Shown here: positions 1-7,883 of the stretch, in pieces | Layout: each line of letters starts with the position of its first letter | Position numbering within the stretch: the stretch's first letter is position 1 | Source: G965207345 sp965207345 | GTDB taxonomy: Bacteria; Pseudomonadota; Gammaproteobacteria; PS1; Pseudothioglobaceae | Direction: 5' to 3' | Length of the DNA: 64,000 nt | Assembly: GCA_965207345.1 (NCBI GenBank) | Contig: OZ242280.1 | Location: 682,001-746,000 of the forward strand | Notes under the pieces: model-generated | The model's database searches: none | Seen by the model: the letters and a program-made list of their open reading frames with translations, nothing else | What the model was told of the DNA's origin: nothing | Made by a program: the position numbers and the translations under genes

Positions 1-326
1 ATTTACAAACTAAAAATTCTCAGTTGAGAGAGGCAAAAAATTTAAGTTTAGAAGTGATAGATAATTTTTTACAACACGGTATTACCAAAAAAGAACTAGA
101 AGATGTAAAGGATAATATTATCGGCAGCCTCCCTTTAAGAATAGCAAGTAATCAAAAAATGCTTAATTATTTGTCTATTATCGGTTTTTATGATTTACCA
201 CTTGATTATTTGCAAACCTTCCCAGAAAAAATTGTACAACTTAGCATTCAGGATGTAGTAAATGCCATGCGAAAATTAATAAAGCCAAATCGCTTTTTAA
301 TAGTTAGTGTTGGTGGTAAACCGTGA
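1..326 (+). CDS. M16 family zinc peptidase, C-terminal end (5' part outside window)
   Basis: The reading frame is open to the left edge, so this is the tail of a longer gene; the TTG at 24 is only an internal leucine. The roughly 107 visible residues look like the final alpha/beta repeat of insulinase-type (M16/PqqL-like) proteases: a helix ending HGITKKELEDVK, a SLPLRIASN segment, a hydrophobic LPLDYLQTFPEKI stretch, and a last strand RFLIVSVG. This half of M16 proteins normally carries no zinc ligands; the HxxEH half would lie upstream. The family degrades peptides or processes proteins, often in the periplasm. The TGA stop overlaps the first codon of the broken rhodanese gene by four bases, so the two were once probably translationally coupled. 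Confidence 0.75.
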   Translation, partial: LQTKNSQLREAKNLSLEVIDNFLQHGITKKELEDVKDNIIGSLPLRIASNQKMLNYLSIIGFYDLPLDYLQTFPEKIVQLSIQDVVNAMRKLIKPNRFLIVSVGGKP

Positions 327-764
327 AATACCTTTCTCGTATTTTAGCATTAAGGACAATTATCTTAGTATTATCAGTTTTCAGTTTTACTGATATATTT
401 AGCTAAAAATCTTATCAAGATATTGAGCGTAAAACCCTATCTAAGTTGCTCAAAGAAAAAATCGTGCTATTAGATATTCGTCGTCCAGATGAGTGACGGA
501 AAAAGACGTTATATTAGATAGTTAACTACTGAAGATGTTTGATGTAAATAGACGTTTAAAACAAGATTTTTTAACAAAATTTCAGCAAAAATTTGCGCGC
601 AATGAACCTGTTATTTTAATTTGCCATGTTGGTAAGAGAACACGCGTTGGAGTAAGATATTAAGCGAAAAATTAGGTTATAGTCGTACTTATAATATCAA
701 ATACGGTATCAAGAATTGGATAGAAAATCACCAGCCTGTGGTGCAAATACGCAATAACAACTAA
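323..764 (+). pseudogene. Decayed rhodanese-like (sulfurtransferase domain) gene
   Basis: Starting at a GTG overlapping the peptidase stop, a signal-peptide-like start (VKYLSRILALRTIIL) soon meets a TAA. Beyond it, pieces of a rhodanese domain appear in shifting frames: VLLDIRRPDE followed by TGA at 494-496 where the family has Trp; PVILICHVGKRTRVG, which keeps the active-site-loop Cys; and a C-terminal KLGYSRTYNIKYGIKNW ending at TAA 762-764. At least two stops and more than one frameshift separate the pieces, so no full protein can be made. Intact relatives transfer sulfane sulfur via a cysteine persulfide. The end overlaps the convergent rimM stop. Confidence 0.75.
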
Positions 765-1267
765 AAATCTTCTTCCCAATCAATGATAATAATACGTTTT
801 TGCACGTTAACTTTTTTAAGATAAGGCTTAATAAATGGCACTAAATATTCCTTTTCTTTGTTTTTGATAACAAGCACATCATGGACGCTGACACTAAGCA
901 AATAGTCAACTACACCGAGCTCTACATGAAGTACGTTATAAACGCGCATCCCTTCTAGTTCATACCAATAATAGTTATTATCTGCTAGTTTTGGTAATTG
1001 GCTTTTTTTAATGTAAATTCCTAAACCAAGCAATTTTTCTGCTTCGTTTCTGTTATGTGTGCCATCAATTTGAGCAATGAGATTTTTACTATGCATTTGA
1101 ATTTTTCTTATTTTTAGAGATTCATAAATACTACTTTTACAAACATACCAAGGGGTATAAAGTTTAATCCTAGATTTAGGATGTGTGTGAGATAATATTT
1201 TAATCCAGCCCTTAATACCAAATGCAGCGCTTATTTTACCAATCAGCAACCACTCATTCGTGCACAT
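761..1267 (-). CDS. rimM: Ribosome maturation factor RimM
   Basis: This 168-residue protein is a normal-length RimM. The N-terminal barrel begins EWLLIGKISAAFGIKGWIKI, followed by the hallmark AEKLLGLGIYI segment. The C-terminal PRC-barrel-like part has YYWYELEGMRVYN and the end EKEYLVPFIKPYL..IIIDWEEDF. RimM binds ribosomal protein S19 and assists 30S head maturation. It lies 32 bases downstream of rpsP on the same strand, the usual rpsP-rimM order. The trmD and rplS genes that normally follow are absent, and the next DNA is the convergent rhodanese relic. The ATG start at 1267 gives the expected N-terminus. Confidence 0.93.
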   Translation of the reverse strand: MCTNEWLLIGKISAAFGIKGWIKILSHTHPKSRIKLYTPWYVCKSSIYESLKIRKIQMHSKNLIAQIDGTHNRNEAEKLLGLGIYIKKSQLPKLADNNYYWYELEGMRVYNVLHVELGVVDYLLSVSVHDVLVIKNKEKEYLVPFIKPYLKKVNVQKRIIIIDWEEDF

Positions 1268-1299
1268 AGTTTGAGTGCATCATATTTATTTTACTGTTT

Positions 1300-1710
1300 T
1301 TATTTAGTATCAGTCTTTTTTTGTTTTTGTGCCACTTTAGTTTTTCCTGATTCTTTAGTTTTACCTACAACTTCTATTGATTCTGTGTTTTGTTTTTTGA
1401 TATGCTTTTGTGTGTGCTTTTTACTTGCTTTTTCTATTTTTTTATCGCGCTTATTTTGATACAAATCTGGCGCGCGCCATTCTTTGACTAGAGCCTTTAC
1501 ACGCTCAGTTAATTTCGCCCCCTTTTCTATCCAGCTACTCAGCTTTTCCATATCAATATTTAATCTAACTTCCTTACCTCTTGCAATTGGATTAAAATAG
1601 CCAATTCGCTGAATATAGCTGCTGTCCCTAGGTTTTCTAGCGTCAGTTGCAACAATGGTGTAAAAAGGTTTTCTACTAACGCCACCTCGGGTAAGTCTAA
1701 TTTTTACCAT
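1300..1710 (-). CDS. rpsP: 30S ribosomal protein S16 with long basic tail
   Basis: Residues 1-82 are a standard S16 domain (MVKIRLTRGGVSRKPFYTIV, then SSYIQRIGYFNP and WIEKGAKLTERVKALVKEW). Residues from about 83 to 136 form a low-complexity Lys/Thr/Gln-rich extension that makes the protein about 50 residues longer than typical S16. Such extensions exist in some lineages and probably contact rRNA; that role is inference. It is the first gene of a short minus-strand unit with rimM. S16 is an early-binding protein needed for 30S assembly. Confidence 0.95.
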   Translation of the reverse strand: MVKIRLTRGGVSRKPFYTIVATDARKPRDSSYIQRIGYFNPIARGKEVRLNIDMEKLSSWIEKGAKLTERVKALVKEWRAPDLYQNKRDKKIEKASKKHTQKHIKKQNTESIEVVGKTKESGKTKVAQKQKKTDTK

Positions 1711-1771
1711 AAATCTTTTCTAAGTATTTAAAAAATAATATAAGCATTGTAAATGATTATTAATTTTTTAC

Positions 1772-2404
1772 CTATAAATTCTTTTCTTCATATTCACATA
1801 AATCAATTAAAACGCACTTCTGACACTTAGGTGAGCGCGCAAGGCAGGTATAACGGCCATGCAAAATTATCAAATGATGTGCAACCACTTTAAATTCATC
1901 TGGAATAAATTTAATCAATTTTTTCTCCACCTCTAGCACCGTTTTACCCGAAGCGATAGCAGTGCGATTAGCAACGCGATAAATATGGGTGTCAACGGCA
2001 ATAGTCGGTTGTCCAAATACTGTATTTAAAATTACATTTGCTGTTTTGCGTCCAACTCCTGGTAGTGCCTCTAATTCGCGCCGATGATCAGGTACAACGC
2101 TGTTATATTTATCCAATAAAATTTTACAAGTTTGAATAATGTGTTTTGCTTTGGAATTAAATAAACCAATGGTTTTGATAATATCTCTTAATTTTTCCTC
2201 TCCTAATTCAAGTATCTTTTGCGGTGTGTTTGCCAGAGGAAACAAGCGCTTAGTTGCCTCATTAACACTGACGTCGGTTGCTTGGGCTGATAGAGTAACA
2301 GCAACGAGTAATTCAAATGGTGTGTTGTAATTTAACTCAGTTGTTGGATTCGGTGTCTTCTCTAATAGCCGACTAAATATTTGGCGCCTAGTTTTGGTAT
2401 CCAC
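1772..2404 (-). CDS. nth: Endonuclease III
   Basis: A 210-residue bifunctional DNA glycosylase/AP lyase of base-excision repair that removes oxidised pyrimidines. Visible hallmarks are the helix-hairpin-helix with catalytic Lys (LPGVGRKTANVIL), the catalytic Asp region (AVDTHIYRVANR), and a C-terminal [4Fe-4S] cysteine set spaced C-X6-C-X2-C-X5-C. Length and ATG start match the family. It reads leftwards toward rpsP but is separated by about 60 bases. About 140 gene-free bases lie upstream. Confidence 0.95.
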   Translation of the reverse strand: MDTKTRRQIFSRLLEKTPNPTTELNYNTPFELLVAVTLSAQATDVSVNEATKRLFPLANTPQKILELGEEKLRDIIKTIGLFNSKAKHIIQTCKILLDKYNSVVPDHRRELEALPGVGRKTANVILNTVFGQPTIAVDTHIYRVANRTAIASGKTVLEVEKKLIKFIPDEFKVVAHHLIILHGRYTCLARSPKCQKCVLIDLCEYEEKNL

Positions 2405-2545
2405 TTTTATTTTTTAGTTTTTATTTTTTTAAGTTTACTTCTGCACCACTTAATTTTAAAAAGCACATATTATACCCTAACCTTGCTAATATGACAATAA
2501 TAGAGGCTAAATACAAGTTATTTAAAAAATTTATTATACCTCTTC

Positions 2546-3283
2546 TTAAGTGAGATCATCGCTTAGCCAGGCAGCAGTTGCTTGAATAGGTGTGAGACTA
2601 TCTTTTGGCGTTAACCAAATTGCAAGCCCATAACGAGGTGCTTTGATTTTTGTTTTAGGAAGTGGTAAAGACCAATATTTTTGATTATTTTTTGTGCTGT
2701 GATAAGTTTTATGTGTAAGCACAACAAAATCATGGTATAGGGTGCGGTTTGCGTTTTCTCCCGCTACTATAGATGAAACCAAGTCAGCCCCAAACAGGGC
2801 GACATTTAGAGTAGTATCCTCTATGTTTATTTGACTGTTAAAATAAATATCAAGCCAATTATTACTAAGTTTTACCGACAATGCACCAATTATTTTTTGC
2901 GCCTGTTTTGAGTTTTCTGTGTCTCTCCAATAACGAAATTCTTTTGCATTTTTAACAATACCAGGTGTATAAACTGCTGAAATATTACCCAGCATATGAT
3001 GAATTTTTTGACGAACGCTATAATCATATTTCGCGTATAAATCTCGCCAACCTAAACTATCCCAATAATCCACATGAAAGGCTAGAGGAATAATTTGACT
3101 AAACAATTTAGGGTGGTTTTTAAATGCATTAAGCCAAGCCTCAGCAGGCGGGCAACTACTGCAACCTTCTGAAGTATAAAGCTCAATTAAGGTGTTTTGT
3201 TTATCGCCGCTTGAAAAACGTAAATCACCGTAACTATTTATTGTCAGCAAAACAAAAAGTAATAAAAAAAATATTTGTTTCAT
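2546..3283 (-). CDS. DUF1223 family secreted thioredoxin-like protein
   Basis: A 245-residue protein with an N-terminal signal peptide (hydrophobic residues 4-15, cleavage near SYG). The DUF1223 core follows: LIELYTSEGCSSCPPAEAWL with CxxC at Cys41/Cys44, then AFHVDYWDSLGWRD and VYTPGIVKNAKEFR. The family is annotated as exported and has a thioredoxin-like fold, but no reaction is established. The paired cysteines suggest a redox role in the periplasm, which is inference. It is upstream of nth on the same strand and 29 bases downstream of rppH. Confidence 0.85.
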   Translation of the reverse strand: MKQIFFLLLFVLLTINSYGDLRFSSGDKQNTLIELYTSEGCSSCPPAEAWLNAFKNHPKLFSQIIPLAFHVDYWDSLGWRDLYAKYDYSVRQKIHHMLGNISAVYTPGIVKNAKEFRYWRDTENSKQAQKIIGALSVKLSNNWLDIYFNSQINIEDTTLNVALFGADLVSSIVAGENANRTLYHDFVVLTHKTYHSTKNNQKYWSLPLPKTKIKAPRYGLAIWLTPKDSLTPIQATAAWLSDDLT

Positions 3284-3312
3284 ATTATTTTCTTTTTAAC
3301 CTTATTCCCAAA

Positions 3313-3849
3313 TTATTCCAAACGAATGGCAGTACATTTAAGCGGTCGGGTATAACATTTGGGTATTTGGTGCTGATTATCAAACAAAACCGGTGCTAAG
3401 GATTTGAGCATATCTTCATAAATATGTTTTTTAAAATAAACTACCATTTTCACTGGATGCCAATAATCTACCCACTTCCAGTCATCAAATTCCATATTAG
3501 TATGATAGTTCAGATTAATTTTTGTTTCAGAGGCTAAGAGTTTAAGCAAATACCAAACTTGTTTTTGCCCAACACAGATTGGCATTTGTTTTTTACGAAT
3601 GTATTTCTCAGGTAATTCATAACGTAGCCATTTAGGTGTTTTTGCCACAACACATACTTGATTTTTAGACAAACCAATCTCCTCATAAAGTTCACGAAAC
3701 AACGCTTCATAATCTGTTTCATGTTCTTTAATACCACCTTGAGGAAGTTGCCAAGCATCTTCACCACGACGTTTAGCCAGTAAAAGCTGTCGCTTTGTGT
3801 TAGTAATAACGATACCTACATTTGCACGATAACCTTTTTCATCAATCAT
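3313..3849 (-). CDS. rppH: RNA pyrophosphohydrolase (Nudix)
   Basis: The 178-residue protein begins MIDEKGYRANVGIVI, characteristic of RppH. A full Nudix box spans about residues 39-61 (GG..E..........RELYEEIGL), preceded by AWQLPQGG. The later segments LRYELPEKYIRKK, CVGQKQVWYLLKL and the W-containing FDDWKWVDYWHP are also typical. RppH removes pyrophosphate from 5'-triphosphorylated mRNA and triggers RNase E decay. The DUF1223 gene follows in the same direction. Confidence 0.93.
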   Translation of the reverse strand: MIDEKGYRANVGIVITNTKRQLLLAKRRGEDAWQLPQGGIKEHETDYEALFRELYEEIGLSKNQVCVVAKTPKWLRYELPEKYIRKKQMPICVGQKQVWYLLKLLASETKINLNYHTNMEFDDWKWVDYWHPVKMVVYFKKHIYEDMLKSLAPVLFDNQHQIPKCYTRPLKCTAIRLE

Positions 3850-3890
3850 CCTTTAACCATTACCGCAATTACTCAATTGTAAGGACAAGC

Positions 3891-4553
3891 TTAATCGTCG
3901 CCAGATAAAAAGCCAAGTAAATGTAGCAAGCTTAAAAATAAGTTATAAATAGAAACAAATAGGGTAACCGTTGCTAAAATATAATTCGTCTGACCGCCAT
4001 GCACGATATTGCTTGTTTCATAAAGAATAAGACCACTCATCAGCAAAATAAAAACAGCAGAAACAGCGAGAGACAAAGCAGGAATATTAAAAAATATTGC
4101 TGCTAATCCCGCCAAAAATCCAACAATAATGCCTGCCATTAAAAATCCTCCTATCGCGCTAAAATCTTTTTTTGATTTTAAAACATAAAGAGAGAGCGAT
4201 AAAAAAATAGAGGCTGTACCCAACATTGCCATCATAACCAACTGTGCGCCATTATTAAAAGTTGTTGTATATGAATTAATCACTGGGCCAATCGTTAATC
4301 CCATAAATCCAGTGAGCGCAAATATTGACAGCAAACCCCACGCAGAATTTTTGAGCTTATAGGTCAAAAAAAGCAGTCCAAAATATCCGCCCAAAATAAT
4401 GATAAAACCAAAGTGCGGCAACTTGAGTTTTAATGAAATATATGCCATCAGGGCACTAAAAAGTAATGTGGCCGAAAGCAATTGATAAGTATTTTTTAAA
4501 ACACGGTTTGTGGATATTACACTAAGTTTTACTGTTTGAGTTATGGTATCCAT
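3891..4553 (-). CDS. Bax inhibitor-1/YccA family membrane protein
   Basis: A 220-residue protein with seven predicted hydrophobic segments and the BI-1 pattern: N-terminal NTYQLLSATLLFSALMAYIS, central GLTIGPVINSY, and the conserved end NIVHGGQTNYILATVTLFVSIYNLFLSLL. In E. coli, YccA is an inner-membrane substrate and modulator of FtsH; a true ftsH lies in this window at 30152. Function here is by family only. It is divergent from murD, and the 157-base interval between them should hold both promoters. Confidence 0.88.
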   Translation of the reverse strand: MDTITQTVKLSVISTNRVLKNTYQLLSATLLFSALMAYISLKLKLPHFGFIIILGGYFGLLFLTYKLKNSAWGLLSIFALTGFMGLTIGPVINSYTTTFNNGAQLVMMAMLGTASIFLSLSLYVLKSKKDFSAIGGFLMAGIIVGFLAGLAAIFFNIPALSLAVSAVFILLMSGLILYETSNIVHGGQTNYILATVTLFVSIYNLFLSLLHLLGFLSGDD

Positions 4554-4710
4554 GTATTACTCCTAATTATTAGACTTTAACGATGTATTTTAACATAATT
4601 TTACGTAACAAAATTGAACACATTCATTGCCACGACTAAATTAAATTACAACTTTGCGTGTAAAATAGCATTTTTTGATAAAAAATACAAGTGGTAGATT
4701 ATTAAATTTT

Positions 4711-6093
4711 ATGCAACTAATTTTAGGAATGGGCGCTACGGGTTTATCAGTTGCCAAATTTTTTGCACAAAAAAACATTCCTTTTGTGATTGCAGATGAG
4801 GCAAAAAACCCTAAATTATTAAAAATGTGCTTAGCACAAAAACCAAATGCATGTTATTGCAGTATGCTTGCAAAGATACCGCTTATTCGTATTAAGCGCG
4901 CGATTATTAGTCCTGGTATTCCCCAAGACAGCAGTATCATTAAACGCTTAAATCAATATAAAATTAACATAGTTAGTGATATTGATGTTTTTGCTGAATA
5001 TGCCAAAGCAGATATAGTAGGTATTACGGGCTCCAATGGAAAATCAACTGTAGCTCATCTACTTTTACAAATGGCAATAGATGCCAATATGAAAGTAAAA
5101 TTAGGTGCTAACATCGGTATTCCAGCGTTGTCATGTTTGTCTGATGATGTAGATTTATATATTTTAGAATTATCCAGTTATCAGCTTGATTATTTGAAAA
5201 ATATAAAATTAAAAATTGCGGTAGTGCTTAATATTACACCAGATCACTTAGAACGCTACCAAAATTTTGCTGATTATGTGCACTCCAAACTGAGTATTTA
5301 TCAATATGCAGATATTTGTGTAGTGCCGCTAGATGAAGCGTGCATTGCAAAGAAAATATCTGGCGTTGGTTTTAGTCTTAACATGCCAAACTTTAATATT
5401 GCAGGCGAGCCCCATCTTTTTGGTAGTGTGGTATATCGTGGTGTTCGTTATCTGATGTGTGATAATAGAATTTTATTTGCAAGTGAAATATTAACACCCA
5501 TAGGATTACATAATACGCGTAATATACTTGCTACGTTAACACTCGGTTTGCAAATCGGGCTGAGTGTGAAAATGATGACACGCACTATTAAACATTTCAA
5601 GGGTATTGCCCATCGCTTAGAATTTATTGCAAAAATAGGCGCGCTTGATTATTATAACGACTCAAAAGCTACTAATGTAGCAGCAGCTATTGTGGCACTA
5701 GAAACGCTTAGCACACAAAATAAGAAACATAAAAATTTAGTGCTCATTGCTGGTGGAATTTTAAAAAAAGAATCTTATACGCCATTTATAAAAATGGTTT
5801 ATCGCACCTGTTTTGCTTGTATTTTAATTGGCAGGGATCAGCAAAAATTGGGCGCATATTTTGCATCTGAGGAAAAATATATGGCAAAAAAAAATGTGGT
5901 TTTGACAAAAATTTATTTTGCGAAATCCATAAACGCAGCAGTTGATTTTTCATCGCACCTAATACAAACAGGTGTTGTTTTACTATCGCCCGCCTGCGTT
6001 AGTTTTGATATGTTTGATAATTTTTCTCAGCGTGGTGATGTTTTTAGACAAGCAGTTTTAAGCCTTAAAAAAAATACTGTAAATTTAAATTGA
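4711..6093 (+). CDS. murD: UDP-N-acetylmuramoyl-L-alanine--D-glutamate ligase
   Basis: MurD adds D-Glu to UDP-MurNAc-L-Ala in peptidoglycan synthesis. From the ATG at 4711 the protein is 460 residues and starts MQLILGMGATGLSVAKFF, the usual N-terminal nucleotide-binding motif. An upstream TTG at 4675 would add 12 residues with no family support. The Mur ligase ATP loop GITGSNGKST is at about residues 104-113. ELSSYQLD, NITPDHLERY and LDYYNDSKATN are all present. No strong Shine-Dalgarno is visible at either start. Other mur genes are not adjacent, so murD sits outside the usual dcw cluster. Confidence 0.93.
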   Translation: MQLILGMGATGLSVAKFFAQKNIPFVIADEAKNPKLLKMCLAQKPNACYCSMLAKIPLIRIKRAIISPGIPQDSSIIKRLNQYKINIVSDIDVFAEYAKADIVGITGSNGKSTVAHLLLQMAIDANMKVKLGANIGIPALSCLSDDVDLYILELSSYQLDYLKNIKLKIAVVLNITPDHLERYQNFADYVHSKLSIYQYADICVVPLDEACIAKKISGVGFSLNMPNFNIAGEPHLFGSVVYRGVRYLMCDNRILFASEILTPIGLHNTRNILATLTLGLQIGLSVKMMTRTIKHFKGIAHRLEFIAKIGALDYYNDSKATNVAAAIVALETLSTQNKKHKNLVLIAGGILKKESYTPFIKMVYRTCFACILIGRDQQKLGAYFASEEKYMAKKNVVLTKIYFAKSINAAVDFSSHLIQTGVVLLSPACVSFDMFDNFSQRGDVFRQAVLSLKKNTVNLN

Positions 6094-6669
6094 AAAACAA
6101 GCAGGCAATCATAAAAATAAACAGCAAAAATTTATATTAAGATTTAACGAGGTGTTACGTTCGCTACCCTATACCACTGTTATTATTGACGCACAAAATG
6201 AAGTTAGATGGATAAGCAAAAATGCTGTGGAGATGCTTAATTTACATCGTAAAAGAGATATTAGTATCCGTATTGATAATATTTTTCGCGTGGCGAAATT
6301 AAGAAAGTTATTAGCAGAAAAAGAGGCTAATCAATTATAAATGCCATTTTCGGAAAAAGCTGATACAATTTTAATGATAAGTATCTCCCGTCTTGTACCC
6401 AATATGCGTCTTTTAAGTATTGAAGACATTTCTAAGTATCAAAGATTGTCCCACCCTAGAAAATATTTCATTAGTGATACTTCTAATTAAATGAATCTCT
6501 TATAACTATCAGTGATTATTTACAAGTTATAAAAGACAATAAAAATTTAGACATAAAAACAAAACAAATAGTTGAAAAAGCGTATCATAGCGCGCAAGAA
6601 ATGTATGTGCTAATTGATGATTTACGCACTGTTTTTCGTTTTGTAAATAAAGCACGAATTAAAAGATAA
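6092..6669 (+). pseudogene. phoR: Relic of a PhoR-like phosphate sensor kinase
   Basis: An open frame from about 6092 carries a PAS-like segment typical of PhoR (RFNEVLRSLPYTTVIID..NEVRWISKNAVEMLNL, then IDNIFRVAKLRKLL) and stops at 6340. Beyond it, broken frames retain the linker and dimerisation helix: LLSIEDISKYQRLSHPRKYF, a degraded ELRTPL-like region with stops, and EMYVLIDDLRTVFRF. The HisKA His is not preserved and no HATPase domain remains before pstS. Location directly upstream of pstSCAB-phoU matches the normal phoBR-pst arrangement. No phoB was seen in the window. Confidence 0.65.
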
Positions 6670-6703
6670 AAAACCATATTTTTAACACTTTATAAGAAAC
6701 ACC

Positions 6704-7756
6704 ATGAAAACTCAAATTATAAATTTTTTTATTATATCAATAACACTCATCTCATCTGTATTTGCATACACGCGGCAATATATTGAAGTGGTGGGCTCAT
6801 CTACTGTATTTCCTTTTTCAGCAGTGGTAGCAGAAACTTTCGGTAAAAAAACCACTTTCCCCACTCCTAAGATTGAATCTACTGGTTCAGGGGGTGGTAT
6901 GAAATTATTTTGCAAAGGCACGGGTTTACATACACCGGATATTACAAACTCTTCGCGCCGTATAAAAGTTGAGGAGTTAAAAAATTGTCATAAAAATGAT
7001 GTGCGCGATATAACAGAAATACTCATTGGTTACGATGGTATCGTGATTGCAAATGCAAAGCGTGGCGCATTTTTTGATATCACACTGCGCGATTTATATT
7101 TAGCACTTGCCGCTCAAGTACCTGCAAGTGTTATTGGTGACGCTAAAGATAAGATGATTGCTAATCCATTTCACTACTGGGATGAAATTAATAAAAAATT
7201 AGCGCATTATAAAATCAGGGTATTAGGCCCACCTCCCACCTCAGGTACGCGCGATGCGCTTCAAGAGTTAGCACTTGAAGGTGGCTGTAGCACCTTTAAA
7301 GTAATCAAGGCAATGAAAAAGAAAAATAAATCACGTTACAAAGCATTATGCCATATAATTCGCGAGGATGGTCATTATGTTGAAGCAGGCGAAAATGATA
7401 ACCTCATCATTGCTAAACTTGCAAACGATTTAACAACATTTGGTATATTTGGTTTTTCTTTTTTGGATCAAAATAGTGATAAAGTAAAAGCCGCGAGTAT
7501 TAACGGCAAAGTGGCCACTTTTGAAAATATTGCAGATGGCACCTATCCTATCTCGCGTCCACTTTATATGTATATCAAAAATGCACACCGCAATAAAATA
7601 TCTGGTTTAAATGAATTTCTCACTGAGATTGTTAGTGAATATACAATTGGAGAAGAGGGTTATCTGATTGATAGGGGTTTAATTCCAGCGCCCAAGGATT
7701 TGCGCGAAAAAATGGCAATGGATGTAAAAAACAGAGTGATACTGAAGAATATATAA
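6704..7756 (+). CDS. pstS: Phosphate ABC transporter, substrate-binding protein
   Basis: A 350-residue periplasmic binding protein with a signal peptide (hydrophobic residues 6-21, cut near VFA). The mature protein starts IEVVGSSTVFPFS, followed by phosphate-contact motifs STGSGGGMKLFC and PPTSGTRDALQELAL. The C-terminal PLYMYIKNAHRN segment is also typical. It captures inorganic phosphate for PstCAB. The phoR relic ends 34 bases upstream. I could not find a clear Pho box in front of it, consistent with loss of PhoBR control. About 127 bases separate it from pstC. Confidence 0.93.
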   Translation: MKTQIINFFIISITLISSVFAYTRQYIEVVGSSTVFPFSAVVAETFGKKTTFPTPKIESTGSGGGMKLFCKGTGLHTPDITNSSRRIKVEELKNCHKNDVRDITEILIGYDGIVIANAKRGAFFDITLRDLYLALAAQVPASVIGDAKDKMIANPFHYWDEINKKLAHYKIRVLGPPPTSGTRDALQELALEGGCSTFKVIKAMKKKNKSRYKALCHIIREDGHYVEAGENDNLIIAKLANDLTTFGIFGFSFLDQNSDKVKAASINGKVATFENIADGTYPISRPLYMYIKNAHRNKISGLNEFLTEIVSEYTIGEEGYLIDRGLIPAPKDLREKMAMDVKNRVILKNI

Positions 7757-7883
7757 ATTAAGAAAATATCATATATCCCCTGCGAAAATCATAATAAAAC
7801 GCATAAAAAATTAAGATTAACTGATTGAGATAAGTATAAAAATCTTTATTTCTTGATTCTTATTTTGTGATTAAATTCAGCAA

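Noticed and set aside
494..496. In-frame TGA at a Trp position as evidence of TGA recoding
   Set aside because: Intact genes here, such as pstB and the M16 peptidase, end in TGA, and the rhodanese gene has other stops and frameshifts.
1271..1459. 62-codon plus-strand ORF rich in Phe/Cys/Leu
   Set aside because: Antisense of the Lys-rich tail of S16; the hydrophobic composition is an artefact of the opposite strand.
4675..4710. TTG start for murD
   Set aside because: Adds 12 residues with no family match; the ATG at 4711 gives the canonical N-terminus.
6670..6703. Pho box in front of pstS
   Set aside because: No pair of CTGTCAT-like direct repeats seen in this interval or the preceding relic.
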